Below, in pieces: positions 1-8,221 of a stretch of 64,000 bases of DNA (its first letter is position 1; each line of letters opens with the position of its first letter). The position numbers were made by a program, and so were the translations under genes. This stretch comes from Georgenia soli (GTDB lineage Bacteria; Actinomycetota; Actinomycetes; Actinomycetales; Actinomycetaceae): contig NZ_PDJI01000004.1 of the NCBI RefSeq assembly GCF_002563695.1, positions 1,488,001-1,552,000 of the forward strand. The letters are read 5' to 3'. Under the pieces are notes generated by a model. That model saw nothing but the letters and a program-made list of their open reading frames with translations. It searched no databases and was not told the DNA's origin.

Positions 1-1218
1 TCGGAGCGCGGCCGGCTCAAGCAGGTCCTCGTCAAGCTCGGCTGGCCGGCCGAGGACCTCGCCGGCTACGTCGACGGCGAGGCGCACGCCATCGACCTGG
101 CGCAGGACGGCTGGCACCTGCGGCCCTACCAGGAGGAGGCGGTCGAGACGTTCTGGCACGGCGGCTCCGGCGTCGTCGTCCTGCCCTGCGGGGCGGGCAA
201 GACGCTGGTCGGCGCGGGCGCGATGGCGAGGTCGAGGACCACCACGCTGATCCTGGTGACCAACACCGTCTCGGCGCGGCAGTGGCGCGAGGAGCTGGTG
301 CGCCGCACCACCCTGACCGAGGACGAGATCGGCGAGTACTCCGGCGCCCGCAAGGACGTCCGGCCGGTCACGATCGCCACCTACCAGGTCCTCACCACCC
401 GCCGGAAGGGCGTCTACACCCACCTGGAGCTGCTGGACGCCCACGACTGGGGCCTGATCGTCTACGACGAGGTGCACCTCCTCCCCGCGCCGATCTTCCG
501 CATGACGGCGGACCTGCAGGCGCGGCGCCGGCTCGGGCTGACCGCCACGCTCGTGCGTGAGGACGGCCGGGAGGACGAGGTCTTCTCCCTCATCGGCCCG
601 AAGCGCTACGACGCGCCGTGGAAGGACATCGAGGCGCAGGGCTACATCGCGCCGGCCGAGTGCGTCGAGGTCCGCCTGACGCTGCCGGAGAGCGACCGCC
701 TCGTCTACGCGACGGCGGAGCCTGAGGAGCGCTACCGGCTCGCCGCGTCGGCGCCCGGGAAGACGAGGGTGGTGCGGCAGATCCTCGATCGTCACCCGGG
801 CGAGCAGACGCTGGTGATCGGGCAGTACCTCGACCAGCTCGACGAGCTGGCGGAGTCCCTCGACGCCCCGCTGATCACCGGGCAGACGAGCGTGACGGAG
901 CGCCAGCGGCTCTTCGACGCGTTCCGCGCCGGGGAGATCCAGGTGCTCGTGGTGTCCAAGGTCGCGAACTTCTCGATCGACCTGCCCGAGGCGTCGGTCG
1001 CGGTGCAGGTGTCCGGCTCGTTCGGCTCGCGCCAGGAGGAGGCCCAGCGGCTCGGCCGGCTCATGCGACCCAAGGCGGACGGCAAGACCGCGCACTTCTA
1101 CGCCGTGATCGCCCGCGACACCGTCGACCAGGACTTCGCCGCGCACCGCCAGCGTTTCCTCGCCGAGCAGGGCTACGCCTACACGATCGTCGACGCGGAG
1201 GACCTCGCCAGCGCATGA
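1..1218 (+). CDS. DNA repair helicase XPB-like, 5' truncated by window edge
   Basis: Superfamily 2 DNA helicase, 3'-5', of the XPB/Rad25 family, expected to act on damaged or transcribed DNA in the cytoplasm. The reading frame is open from base 1, so the window lacks the start; about 405 residues are visible, and bacterial XPB proteins are roughly 545-560, so about 140-150 N-terminal residues are missing. Seen: RPYQEEAV (Q-like motif, visible residues 41-48), Walker A PCGAGKT (62-68), DEVH box (156-159), TATLVREDG motif III, the XPB-specific stretch FSLIGPKRYDAPWKDIEAQG, and the C-terminal helicase motif ending QEEAQRLGRLMRP. It ends with TGA 30 bp before a convergent gene. The family call is firm; the exact in vivo role in bacteria is not established. 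Confidence 0.93.
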   Translation, partial: SERGRLKQVLVKLGWPAEDLAGYVDGEAHAIDLAQDGWHLRPYQEEAVETFWHGGSGVVVLPCGAGKTLVGAGAMARSRTTTLILVTNTVSARQWREELVRRTTLTEDEIGEYSGARKDVRPVTIATYQVLTTRRKGVYTHLELLDAHDWGLIVYDEVHLLPAPIFRMTADLQARRRLGLTATLVREDGREDEVFSLIGPKRYDAPWKDIEAQGYIAPAECVEVRLTLPESDRLVYATAEPEERYRLAASAPGKTRVVRQILDRHPGEQTLVIGQYLDQLDELAESLDAPLITGQTSVTERQRLFDAFRAGEIQVLVVSKVANFSIDLPEASVAVQVSGSFGSRQEEAQRLGRLMRPKADGKTAHFYAVIARDTVDQDFAAHRQRFLAEQGYAYTIVDAEDLASA

Positions 1219-1248
1219 GCCGAGCGGCGCGAGCGCGGTGCTGCCCAG

Positions 1249-2361
1249 TCACTGCACGGGTTCCGCGGCGCCCCTGACGGCGTCCCCGAGGAGGTCCTCG
1301 ACGGTTGCGGCGAACTTCTCGACCACCCGGGTGACGTCCCGGGGCAGCACCTGGGCGCGCAGGCAGGCCTGGGCGAGCAGCTCGCGGACCTCGGCGGCCC
1401 CCGCCGCGACGGCGCCGGAGTCGACGAAGAAGTGGCGCAGCACCGCGGCGCCGGCGTCGTCGAGCGCGGGGTCGCCCCACAGGTGCTCGACGGCGGACCA
1501 GCCGGGATGCAGGCTCGCCCGCTCGACGAGCGTGGTCACCTTCCCCCGGCGCAGGTCCGAGCGGCGTGCGCGGTCGACGAGGACCTCGCGCACGTCGTCG
1601 ACGATCTGGTAGGCGACGCCGAGGCACTCCCCCACCGCCCACAGGTCGTCCTCCGAGCGGCCGGGGGCACCGGCGACCACGGCCCCGAGGACGAGCGGGC
1701 AGGCGAAGGAGTAGGCGGCGGTCTTGCCGCGGGCGACGGCGCGCACCGAGCCTGCGTCGGCCGGCAGCAGCCCGAGCTCGAGGGCGACGTCGCCGAGCTC
1801 GCCCATCACCGTGGTGCCGAGCGTGCGGGAGACGGTGCGCTGGACGGCGAGCGCCTCGCGGGCGGGCAGCTCCGCCGTCGCGAACAGGTGATGGGCGAGC
1901 CCGAGCGCCAGGTCGCCGGCGAGCACCGCGACGACCTCGCACCATCGCTGGGCGACGGCGACGTCCGCCCCGGCGAGCAGGGCACGCTCCCGGGCGATCG
2001 CGGCGAGGTTCGGGGTGCCGCGCCGCACGGTGTCGCCGTCGATGAGGTCGTCGTGCAGGAGGAACGCGCCGTGGAGCATCTCGATCCCGGCGGCCGCCCG
2101 CACCGCGGCGTCGTGCCGGGTGCCGCCGAACGCGTCGTGCGTGCGCAGGAGCAGCTGGGCGCGCAGGTGCTTGCCGCCGTCGACCAGGCGTCCGATCTCG
2201 TCCCAGACCAGGTGGCCCCACTCGCCGGCCTCGCCCGCGCCCCGGCGGGCCCCTACCTCCTCCGCCAGGAGCGTCCGGACACGGGCGGCCGTCGCCGGTG
2301 AGCCGCGGGCGCCGGTCACGGAGGCGTGCTCGTCGGTGTGCACGAGCCCAGTGAAGCACAT
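1249..2361 (-). CDS. Polyprenyl diphosphate synthase (trans-isoprenyl synthase family)
   Basis: All-alpha isoprenyl synthase that would condense isopentenyl diphosphate onto an allylic diphosphate. Seen: GGKHLRAQLL (conserved GGKxxRP-like element, about residues 63-72), first aspartate-rich motif DDLIDGD (104-110) and GKTAAYSF (about 213). The second aspartate-rich region is QIVDDVRE (252-259), which lacks the last Asp of the usual DDxxD, so catalytic competence is not certain. Start: ATG at 2361 gives 370 aa; GTG codons 7 and 14 codons downstream are possible alternatives and no strong ribosome site decides. It diverges from the ino1-ebo operon with 83 bp between the starts. A supply of the prenyl donor for the UbiA enzyme of that operon is my inference from position. 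Product chain length cannot be read from the sequence. Confidence 0.83.
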   Translation of the reverse strand: MCFTGLVHTDEHASVTGARGSPATAARVRTLLAEEVGARRGAGEAGEWGHLVWDEIGRLVDGGKHLRAQLLLRTHDAFGGTRHDAAVRAAAGIEMLHGAFLLHDDLIDGDTVRRGTPNLAAIARERALLAGADVAVAQRWCEVVAVLAGDLALGLAHHLFATAELPAREALAVQRTVSRTLGTTVMGELGDVALELGLLPADAGSVRAVARGKTAAYSFACPLVLGAVVAGAPGRSEDDLWAVGECLGVAYQIVDDVREVLVDRARRSDLRRGKVTTLVERASLHPGWSAVEHLWGDPALDDAGAAVLRHFFVDSGAVAAGAAEVRELLAQACLRAQVLPRDVTRVVEKFAATVEDLLGDAVRGAAEPVQ

Positions 2362-2409
2362 ACCTCGCCCGGGGCGACAGAAGTGCGTCTCAATTCCGGA
2401 CACATTTGT

Positions 2410-2437
2410 TTGACACTCGACGTAAGTGGACTACCGT
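2410..2437 (+). promoter_or_regulatory. Promoter of the ino1-ebo operon, leaderless
   Basis: A perfect -35 TTGACA (2410-2415), 16-bp spacer and -10 TACCGT (2432-2437) lie directly before the ATG at 2445. Only 7 nt separate the -10 from the start codon, so the transcript should begin at or next to the ATG. Confidence 0.7.
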
Positions 2438-2444
2438 CAGGCCC

Positions 2445-3659
2445 ATGCTCGATGACGACATCCGGACGACGACGTCCGCAACCATCCTGGCCGACGGCGA
2501 CGGGGATTCGCCGCGACGCACCGGCGTGTGGTTCATCGGCGGGCGCGGGTCGGTCGCCACGACCGCGACGCTGGGGCTCCATGCCGTCAGCCGGGGGCTC
2601 GCCCCGGAGACCGGGCTCGTCTCCCAGCTCGAGGAGGTCGCCCAGGCCGGGCTGGTCGGCTTCGACAGTCTCGTCGTCGGCGGGCACGACGTCGGCACGC
2701 ACAGCCTCGCCGACCGCGCGGCCGAGCTGGCCGAGGGCGGGGTCTTCCACCCGGCGCTCGTCGCGGCGCTGCGTGAGGAGCTCGACGCGGCCGACCGCCG
2801 GATCCGTCCCGGCGTCCCCGCCGGCGGCCACCAGCGTGAGGCCTCCGACCGCATCCAGCAGGACCTCACGGCCTTCCGGGACGAGCACGGCCTCGACCGC
2901 GTCGTCGTCGTCGACGTCTCGAGCACGGAGCCGCCCGCGCCCGACCACCCGGCTCTCCACGACCTCGACCGGCTCGAGCAGGAGCTCGACGCGGGGCGGG
3001 CGCCGCTGCCGCCGAGCTCGCTCTACTCCTACGCCGCCTTCCGGGCGGGCTGCCCCGTCGTCGCGTTCACCCCGAGCACGGGCCCGAACATCCCGGCGCT
3101 GGCCGACCTCGCCAAGGAGGCGGAGGTGCCGTGGGCCGGCCGCGACGGCAAGACGGGGGAGACGCTCGTCAAGGCGACCCTCGCGCCCCTCTTCGCCCGC
3201 CGCGCCCTTCACGTCCGTTCGTGGGCGGCGATGAATCTCCTGGGGGGCGGGGACGGCCGCACGCTCGCCGAACCGGCCGCCGCCGTCAGCAAGACGACGA
3301 CGAAGGCACTCACCGTCCAGTCGATCGTGGGGTACCCCGTGGAGGGCCCGGTGCGCATCGACTACGTCGAGGACCTCGGCGACTGGAAGACCGCCTGGGA
3401 CCACATCACCTTCGACGGGTTCCTCGGGACGAGGATGACCATGCAGTTCACGTGGCAGGGGTGCGACTCGGCGCTCGCCGCGCCGCTGGTGCTCGACCTC
3501 GCCCGGCTCGTCGCCCGCGCCCACGAGGTGGGCGAGAGCGGCCCGCTGGCACCGCTGGGCTTCTTCTTCAAGGAGCCGATCGGCGCGAGCACGCACGCCC
3601 TGGACGAGCAGTGGGCCACGCTCACGCGGTGGTGCGCCCGCCTGGCGCCGACGCCGTGA
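2445..3659 (+). CDS. ino1: Inositol-3-phosphate synthase family protein (sugar-phosphate cyclase)
   Basis: NAD-dependent cyclase of the myo-inositol-phosphate synthase family (glucose 6-phosphate to 1D-myo-inositol 3-phosphate), 404 aa. Seen: N-terminal Rossmann glycine motif GGRGSVATT (residues 32-40), the active-site region GRDGKTGETLVK (232-243), NLLGGGDG (264-271), and the family's C-terminal core QGCDSALAAPLVLD (338-351). The ATG at 2445 is chosen because a promoter ends 7 nt upstream. The stop overlaps the GTG of the UbiA gene by 3 nt. It is the first gene of the ebo-like operon, in the role normally held by the dehydroquinate-synthase-like EboD; both are NAD-dependent cyclases of sugar phosphates. 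The gene may serve this pathway rather than general inositol supply, since a housekeeping copy is usual in actinobacteria. Confidence 0.88.
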   Translation: MLDDDIRTTTSATILADGDGDSPRRTGVWFIGGRGSVATTATLGLHAVSRGLAPETGLVSQLEEVAQAGLVGFDSLVVGGHDVGTHSLADRAAELAEGGVFHPALVAALREELDAADRRIRPGVPAGGHQREASDRIQQDLTAFRDEHGLDRVVVVDVSSTEPPAPDHPALHDLDRLEQELDAGRAPLPPSSLYSYAAFRAGCPVVAFTPSTGPNIPALADLAKEAEVPWAGRDGKTGETLVKATLAPLFARRALHVRSWAAMNLLGGGDGRTLAEPAAAVSKTTTKALTVQSIVGYPVEGPVRIDYVEDLGDWKTAWDHITFDGFLGTRMTMQFTWQGCDSALAAPLVLDLARLVARAHEVGESGPLAPLGFFFKEPIGASTHALDEQWATLTRWCARLAPTP

Positions 3660-4573
3660 GCACCGCCCGGGACCTGGCGGAGCTCGTCCGCCTGCCGGCC
3701 GCGCTCTCGGTGCCCGGGGACACCCTGGCGGGCGCTGCGGCCGCCGGCTGGCCGCTCCGGCGGCGGACGCTGCTGGCCCCGCTGTCGTCGGTCTCGCTCT
3801 ACCTCGCCGGCATGGCGCTCAACGACTACGCCGACCGTCACCTCGACGCGACCGAGCGGCCCGAGCGGCCCATCCCGTCCGGCCGGGTCTCCCCGCGGCA
3901 GGCGCTCGCGCTGGCCGCGGGTCTGACCGGCGCGGGGGTCGCCCTCGCGGCCGGCGCGGGCCGAGGTGCCCTCGCCGTGGCCGTCCCGCTCGCCGGCGTC
4001 GTGTGGGGCTACGACATGCTCGCCAAGCCCACCGTGGCCGGGCCGGTGTTCATGGGCGCCGCCCGGGGGCTCGACGTCCTCCTGGGCGCGGGCGGGTCGG
4101 CCCGGGCGCTGCCGCCGGCGCTCGCCCTGGCGGCCCACACGATGGCGGTGACGGCGCTGAGCCGCGGCGAGGTCCACGGCACCCGGCCCGTCGTAGCCCG
4201 GGCCGCGGCGGCGACCACCGGTGCGACGGCGCTCGGCGTCGTCGTCGGGGCCGCGACCGCCGCGCGCGCGGGGGCCCGGGCCGACGCGCCCTCGTGCAGG
4301 GGCCGCGCCGGCACCGTCCGGCGGGTGCTCTCCGCCCTCACGGCCACCGCCCTGGCCGGGTCGTACGCCGCGTCCGTGGGCCGGGCGCAGCTGGCCGCCG
4401 TCGCCTCCCCCGACGCCGGGACGGTCCGCCGGGCCACCGGGACCGGCATCCGCGGCATGCTGCCGCTGCAGGCCGCGCTGGCCTCCGCCGCCGGTCACCC
4501 CGTGCTCGGCGGCGCCCTCGTCGGCGCCGTCCCCGCGCTGCGTGCGGCGGCGCGGAAGGTGGCGACGACGTGA
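3656..4573 (+). CDS. eboC: UbiA family prenyltransferase (EboC-like)
   Basis: Integral membrane prenyltransferase of 305 aa with about eight hydrophobic segments. It carries the first UbiA metal/diphosphate motif NDYADRHLD (residues 56-64) followed by ERPERPIPSGRVS, which is typical of the family. The second aspartate-rich motif of classical UbiA enzymes is not evident; the corresponding loop reads ALSRGEVHG. The GTG start lies in a GTGA overlap with the ino1 stop, and its own stop overlaps the next GTG, so translation is coupled on both sides. Known: EboC of ebo clusters is a UbiA homologue. Inferred: the prenyl donor comes from the divergent polyprenyl synthase and the acceptor is a cyclitol phosphate derived from the ino1 product. 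The substrate is not proven. Confidence 0.85.
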   Translation: MSTARDLAELVRLPAALSVPGDTLAGAAAAGWPLRRRTLLAPLSSVSLYLAGMALNDYADRHLDATERPERPIPSGRVSPRQALALAAGLTGAGVALAAGAGRGALAVAVPLAGVVWGYDMLAKPTVAGPVFMGAARGLDVLLGAGGSARALPPALALAAHTMAVTALSRGEVHGTRPVVARAAAATTGATALGVVVGAATAARAGARADAPSCRGRAGTVRRVLSALTATALAGSYAASVGRAQLAAVASPDAGTVRRATGTGIRGMLPLQAALASAAGHPVLGGALVGAVPALRAAARKVATT

Positions 4574-5433
4574 CGTTCACCCTCGCCTACGGCACCAACG
4601 GCTTCGCGGACCACCGCCTCGCCGACGCCCTCGCCGTCCTCGCCGACCTCGGCTACGGCGGCGTCTCCCTCACGCTCGACCACCAGCACCTCGACCCGTT
4701 CGCGCCGGACCTCTTCGACCGCACCCGGGACGTCGCCGGACTCCTCGACCGGTACGGCTTCGCGGTGGCGGTCGAGACCGGCGCCCGGTACGTGATGGAC
4801 CCGTTCCGCAAGCACGAGCCGACCCTGGTCTCCGACACCGACCGGGACCGGCGCGTCGACCTGCTGAACCGCGCCGTCGCGGTCGCGGCCGACCTGGGCG
4901 CCGACGTCGTCCACCTCTGGTCCGGGATCCTGCCCGACGGCGTGAGCGAGGAGACCGGCTGGGAGCGCGTCCTGGCCGGCGTCGAGACCGTCCTGACGAC
5001 GGCGGAGCGGGCCGGCGTCACCCTCGCCGTCGAGCCCGAGCCGGGCATGTTCCTCGACCGCGCCGCCCGGGTCGACGAGCTGCTCGACCGCCTCGGCCGG
5101 CCCGAGCGCCTGCGCATGACGCTCGACCTCGGCCACCTCACCTGCAACGAGGACGACCCGGTCGAGGTGCTGCGCCGCCACCGCGCGGACGTCGTCCACG
5201 TCCAGGTCGACGACATGCGGCGCGGCGTCCACGAGCACCTCGAGCTCGGGACCGGCGAGGTGGACCTGCCGCCGCTGCTCGGCCTGCTCGCCGAGACCGG
5301 CTACACCGGGCTGGTCGGGGTCGAGCTGCCCCGCCACTCCCACGCCGCGCCGGCCGTCGCCGCGCGCTCCATCGCGGCCCTGCGCGCCGCGATGACCACC
5401 GCCGGCCTTGCCACGCAAGGCGTGAACCAGTGA
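4570..5433 (+). CDS. Sugar phosphate isomerase/epimerase, xylose-isomerase-like TIM barrel
   Basis: Protein of 287 aa with the AP-endonuclease-2/xylose-isomerase-like fold. Candidate metal ligands are E155 or E157 (AVEPEPGMF), D186 and H189 (LDLGHLTCNEDDP), H210 (VVHVQVDD) and E252 (GVELPRHSH), in the order usual for this family. It starts with GTG in a GTGA overlap with the UbiA stop and is followed by eboA after 11 bp. Its place in the operon suggests that it isomerises or epimerises a cyclitol or sugar intermediate made by Ino1. It is distinct from EboE, the second TIM barrel of the operon. The substrate is unknown. Confidence 0.82.
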   Translation: MTFTLAYGTNGFADHRLADALAVLADLGYGGVSLTLDHQHLDPFAPDLFDRTRDVAGLLDRYGFAVAVETGARYVMDPFRKHEPTLVSDTDRDRRVDLLNRAVAVAADLGADVVHLWSGILPDGVSEETGWERVLAGVETVLTTAERAGVTLAVEPEPGMFLDRAARVDELLDRLGRPERLRMTLDLGHLTCNEDDPVEVLRRHRADVVHVQVDDMRRGVHEHLELGTGEVDLPPLLGLLAETGYTGLVGVELPRHSHAAPAVAARSIAALRAAMTTAGLATQGVNQ

Positions 5434-5444
5434 CAGGAGGAAGC

Positions 5445-6083
5445 ATGACCGAGCAGTCCCCACAGCTTCTCGACCTGCTGGCGCCGGACGTCCGGGACCG
5501 GCTCGCCGCGGCGGTCGCCCGGGTCGAGGAGGACCCGGCCGCCGTCGTCCGGCTCTTCGCCTCCGCCGGCCGCAAGGTCGGCCGCGGGCCCACTGATCCC
5601 GACGACGCTCTCGGCGTCGTCCACCCGCTCGTCGAGGACGTCGCCCGCGGCGAGCTGCTCGCGGCCCACGCCCGTGCCGCGGGCGACCGCGCCGCCGTCG
5701 TCGAGACGCTGCGCGACCTGTACGACCACGGCGACGGCGACGAGCGCCGCGCCGTCCTGCGGGCGCTCCCCCGCCTCGACGTCGGCGACGCCGCGGTGGA
5801 CCTGCTCCGCGACGCGCTGCGCACCAACGACGTCCGGCTCGTCGCCGCCGCGATGGGCCCGTACGCGACGGCGCACCTCGACGACGCGGCCTGGCGGCAC
5901 GGGGTCCTCAAGTGCCTCTTCGTCGGCGTGCCGCTGACGGCCGTGGACGGCCTGAAGGCACGCCGCGACGACGAGCTGGTGCGCATGCTCCGCGCCTTCC
6001 GGGAGGAGCGGACCGCCGCCGGGCGCGACTTCCCGGCGGACGGTCAGGCACTCCTCGACGCGGCCGACGCCCCGGCGTCCTGA
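5445..6083 (+). CDS. eboA: EboA domain protein
   Basis: A 212-aa protein, all-helical by appearance and rich in Ala, Asp, Arg and Leu. The signature is the C-terminal segment HLDDAAWRHG-VLKCLFVGVPL at residues 144-164, matching the conserved EboA pattern (HLP...W..AVLKA.F.G.PL). No signal peptide or membrane segment is seen. An AGGAGG site ends 4 nt before the ATG. Known: EboA is encoded in ebo clusters of cyanobacteria, Bacteroidetes and proteobacteria, and the ebo genes were linked to export of a scytonemin precursor in Nostoc; the biochemical role of EboA is not known. About 97 bp separate it from eboB. Confidence 0.85.
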   Translation: MTEQSPQLLDLLAPDVRDRLAAAVARVEEDPAAVVRLFASAGRKVGRGPTDPDDALGVVHPLVEDVARGELLAAHARAAGDRAAVVETLRDLYDHGDGDERRAVLRALPRLDVGDAAVDLLRDALRTNDVRLVAAAMGPYATAHLDDAAWRHGVLKCLFVGVPLTAVDGLKARRDDELVRMLRAFREERTAAGRDFPADGQALLDAADAPAS

Positions 6084-6180
6084 CGCGCGTCCGGGCGACC
6101 TCCCGACCTCTCGCACCCTCACCCCGCCCCGGCGTGCCCCACCCGGCCGAGACCCTCTCAACGACGAACAGGAGACGACC

Positions 6181-7056
6181 ATGCGCATCTTCGACCCGCA
6201 CATCCACATGACGTCGCGCACCACCGACGACTACGAGGCCATGCACGCCGCCGGTGTCCGGGCGGTGACCGAGCCGGCGTTCTGGCTGGGCCAGCCCCGT
6301 ACGTCCGTCGCGTCCTTCGTCGACTACTTCGACAGCCTGCTGGGCTGGGAGCGCTTCCGCGCCGCCCAGTTCGGCATCGTCCACCACGCCACGATCGCGC
6401 TGAACCCCAAGGAGGCGAACGACCCGCGCTGCCGCGAGGTCCTCAAGGTCCTCCCCCGGTACCTGGAGAAGGACGGCGTCGTCGCCGTCGGGGAGCTCGG
6501 GTTCGACTCGATGACGGACGAGGAGGAGGACGTCTTCGTCCGCCAGCTCGAGCTCGCCGGCGAGCACGACCTCCCGGCGCTGGTCCACACCCCGCACCGC
6601 GACAAGGCGGCCGGGACGCGGCGCACGCTCGACGTCGTCGCCAAGGTCGGGCTCGCCCCCGAGCGCGTGCTGGTGGACCACCTCAACGAGCCGACCGTGC
6701 AGATGGTCGCCGACTCGGGGTGCTGGATGGGCTTCTCCATCTACCCGGACACCAAGATGGCGCCGGACCGCATGGTCCGGATCCTGCAGGAGCACGGCCT
6801 GGACCGGATGATCGTCAACTCCGCCGCGGACTGGGGCCGCAGCGACCCGCTGACCACCCTCAGGACCGGGGAGGCGATGCTCGCGGCCGGCTTCTCCGAC
6901 GACGACGTCGACAAGGTGCTCTGGCGCAACCCCGTCGAGTTCTACGGCCAGAGCGGCCGGCTCCTCCTCGCCGAGGAGGACACCGCTCCCACGACCGGCG
7001 CAACCTTCGAGGGCAACTCGATCCTGCGCGGCGAGCCGCTCTCCACGGGGCGCTGA
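6181..7056 (+). CDS. eboB: EboB, TatD-related metal-dependent hydrolase
   Basis: Amidohydrolase-superfamily protein of 291 aa. Predicted metal ligands are H7 and H9 (FDPHIHM), E105 (VGELGFD), H136 (LVHTPHR), H167 (LVDHLNE) and D217 (NSAADWG), all present, so a binuclear metal site is likely intact. AGGAG lies 6-10 nt before the ATG at 6181. Known: EboB proteins form a branch of the TatD family, and their substrate is not established. The stop is 1 nt before the GTG of eboE, so the two are translationally linked. A cytoplasmic phosphoester or amide hydrolysis step is the usual expectation for this fold; that is inference. Confidence 0.87.
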   Translation: MRIFDPHIHMTSRTTDDYEAMHAAGVRAVTEPAFWLGQPRTSVASFVDYFDSLLGWERFRAAQFGIVHHATIALNPKEANDPRCREVLKVLPRYLEKDGVVAVGELGFDSMTDEEEDVFVRQLELAGEHDLPALVHTPHRDKAAGTRRTLDVVAKVGLAPERVLVDHLNEPTVQMVADSGCWMGFSIYPDTKMAPDRMVRILQEHGLDRMIVNSAADWGRSDPLTTLRTGEAMLAAGFSDDDVDKVLWRNPVEFYGQSGRLLLAEEDTAPTTGATFEGNSILRGEPLSTGR

Positions 7057-7057
7057 C

Positions 7058-8221
7058 GTGCGGCTGCGTCATCCCGACGGCTCGACCGTCCACCTCGCGT
7101 ACTGCACCAACGTCCACCCCGCCCAGGACGTCGCCGGGCTCGTCGACCAGATCGACCGGTACTGCGGCGGCGTCCGCGAGCGCCTGGGCGTCGACCGGCT
7201 CGGCGTCGGGCTCTGGCTGCCCGCCGTCGCCGCGCACGCCCTGGCCGCCGACGCCGACGACCTGGCGCGGGTCCGCACGGCGCTCGAGCGGGCCGGCTGC
7301 GAGGTCGTCACGCTCAACGCCTTCCCGTACGGGCACTTCCACGCCCCGGTGGTCAAGCGGGACGTCTACGTCCCGGACTGGACCGAGGACGCCCGGCTGG
7401 ACTACACCCTCGCCTGCGCGGAGGTGCTCGCCGCCCTGATGCCCGACGACGCCGACCGGGGCAGCATCTCCACGCTGCCCCTCGCCTGGCGCACGCCGTG
7501 GGACGACGGCCGCCGCGCTGCGGCCCGGGCGAAGCTGGTCGCCCTCGACGAGGCGCTCGCGGACCTGCGCCGTCGCACCGGGCGCACGGTACGGGTGGCC
7601 CTCGAGGCCGAGCCGGGCTGCGTCGTCGAGACCTCCGAGCAAACGGCCGCGGAGCTGGCCGGCATCGGCGAGCACGTGGGTGCCTGCGTGGACCTGTGCC
7701 ACCTGGCCACCGAGTTCGAGGACCCGGCGGAGGCCGCCGCCACGCTGGCCGACGCCGGGGTGCCGGTCGTGAAGACCCAGGTCTCCGCCGCGCTGCACGC
7801 CGAGCACCCGGCCGAGGAGGCCACCCGCGCCTCGCTCGCCGCGTTCGCCGAGGACCGGTTCCTGCACCAGACGCGGGCCCAGCTGGACGGCCGGGTCGAG
7901 CGCCGCGACGACCTGCCCGAGGCCCTGGCCGGCGACCTGCCCGACGACGGGCCGTGGCGGGTGCACTTCCACGTGCCCCTGCACGCCGGGCCGGAGGCCG
8001 AGGGGCTGCGCAGCACCACCGACGTCCTCGAGGACGGCCTGCGCACGCTCGTGGGCGGGGCGTCCCCGCTCGTCGACCACCTCGAGGTCGAGACGTACAC
8101 GTGGTCCGTGCTGCCCGAGGGCGTACGGCCGAAGACCGACGACGATCTCGTCGCCGGGATCGCCGCCGAGCTGTCCTGGACGGCGGCCCGGCTCGAGACG
8201 ATGGGAGTGACAGCACGGTGA
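7058..8221 (+). CDS. eboE: EboE, TIM-barrel metabolite traffic protein
   Basis: A 387-aa xylose-isomerase-like TIM barrel of the EboE family, opening with the characteristic LAYCTNVHP (residues 13-21). Later come ALEAEPGCVVET (181-192) and CVDLCHLATEFEDP (210-223), supplying likely acidic and histidine ligands, then VHFHVPLH and LEVETYTW near the C terminus. The GTG start follows the eboB stop by 1 nt, and its TGA overlaps the GTG of eboF. Known: EboE proteins occur only with other ebo genes and are annotated as metabolite traffic proteins because an ebo mutant of Nostoc retains a secondary-metabolite precursor in the cytoplasm. The chemistry is unknown. Confidence 0.87.
   Translation: MRLRHPDGSTVHLAYCTNVHPAQDVAGLVDQIDRYCGGVRERLGVDRLGVGLWLPAVAAHALAADADDLARVRTALERAGCEVVTLNAFPYGHFHAPVVKRDVYVPDWTEDARLDYTLACAEVLAALMPDDADRGSISTLPLAWRTPWDDGRRAAARAKLVALDEALADLRRRTGRTVRVALEAEPGCVVETSEQTAAELAGIGEHVGACVDLCHLATEFEDPAEAAATLADAGVPVVKTQVSAALHAEHPAEEATRASLAAFAEDRFLHQTRAQLDGRVERRDDLPEALAGDLPDDGPWRVHFHVPLHAGPEAEGLRSTTDVLEDGLRTLVGGASPLVDHLEVETYTWSVLPEGVRPKTDDDLVAGIAAELSWTAARLETMGVTAR

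Noticed and set aside
2445..3659. EboD (dehydroquinate-synthase-like) at the ebo operon start
   Set aside because: The Rossmann glycine motif and the GRDGKTGETLVK and CDSALAAPLVLD segments are those of inositol-phosphate synthase, not of the dehydroquinate synthase family.
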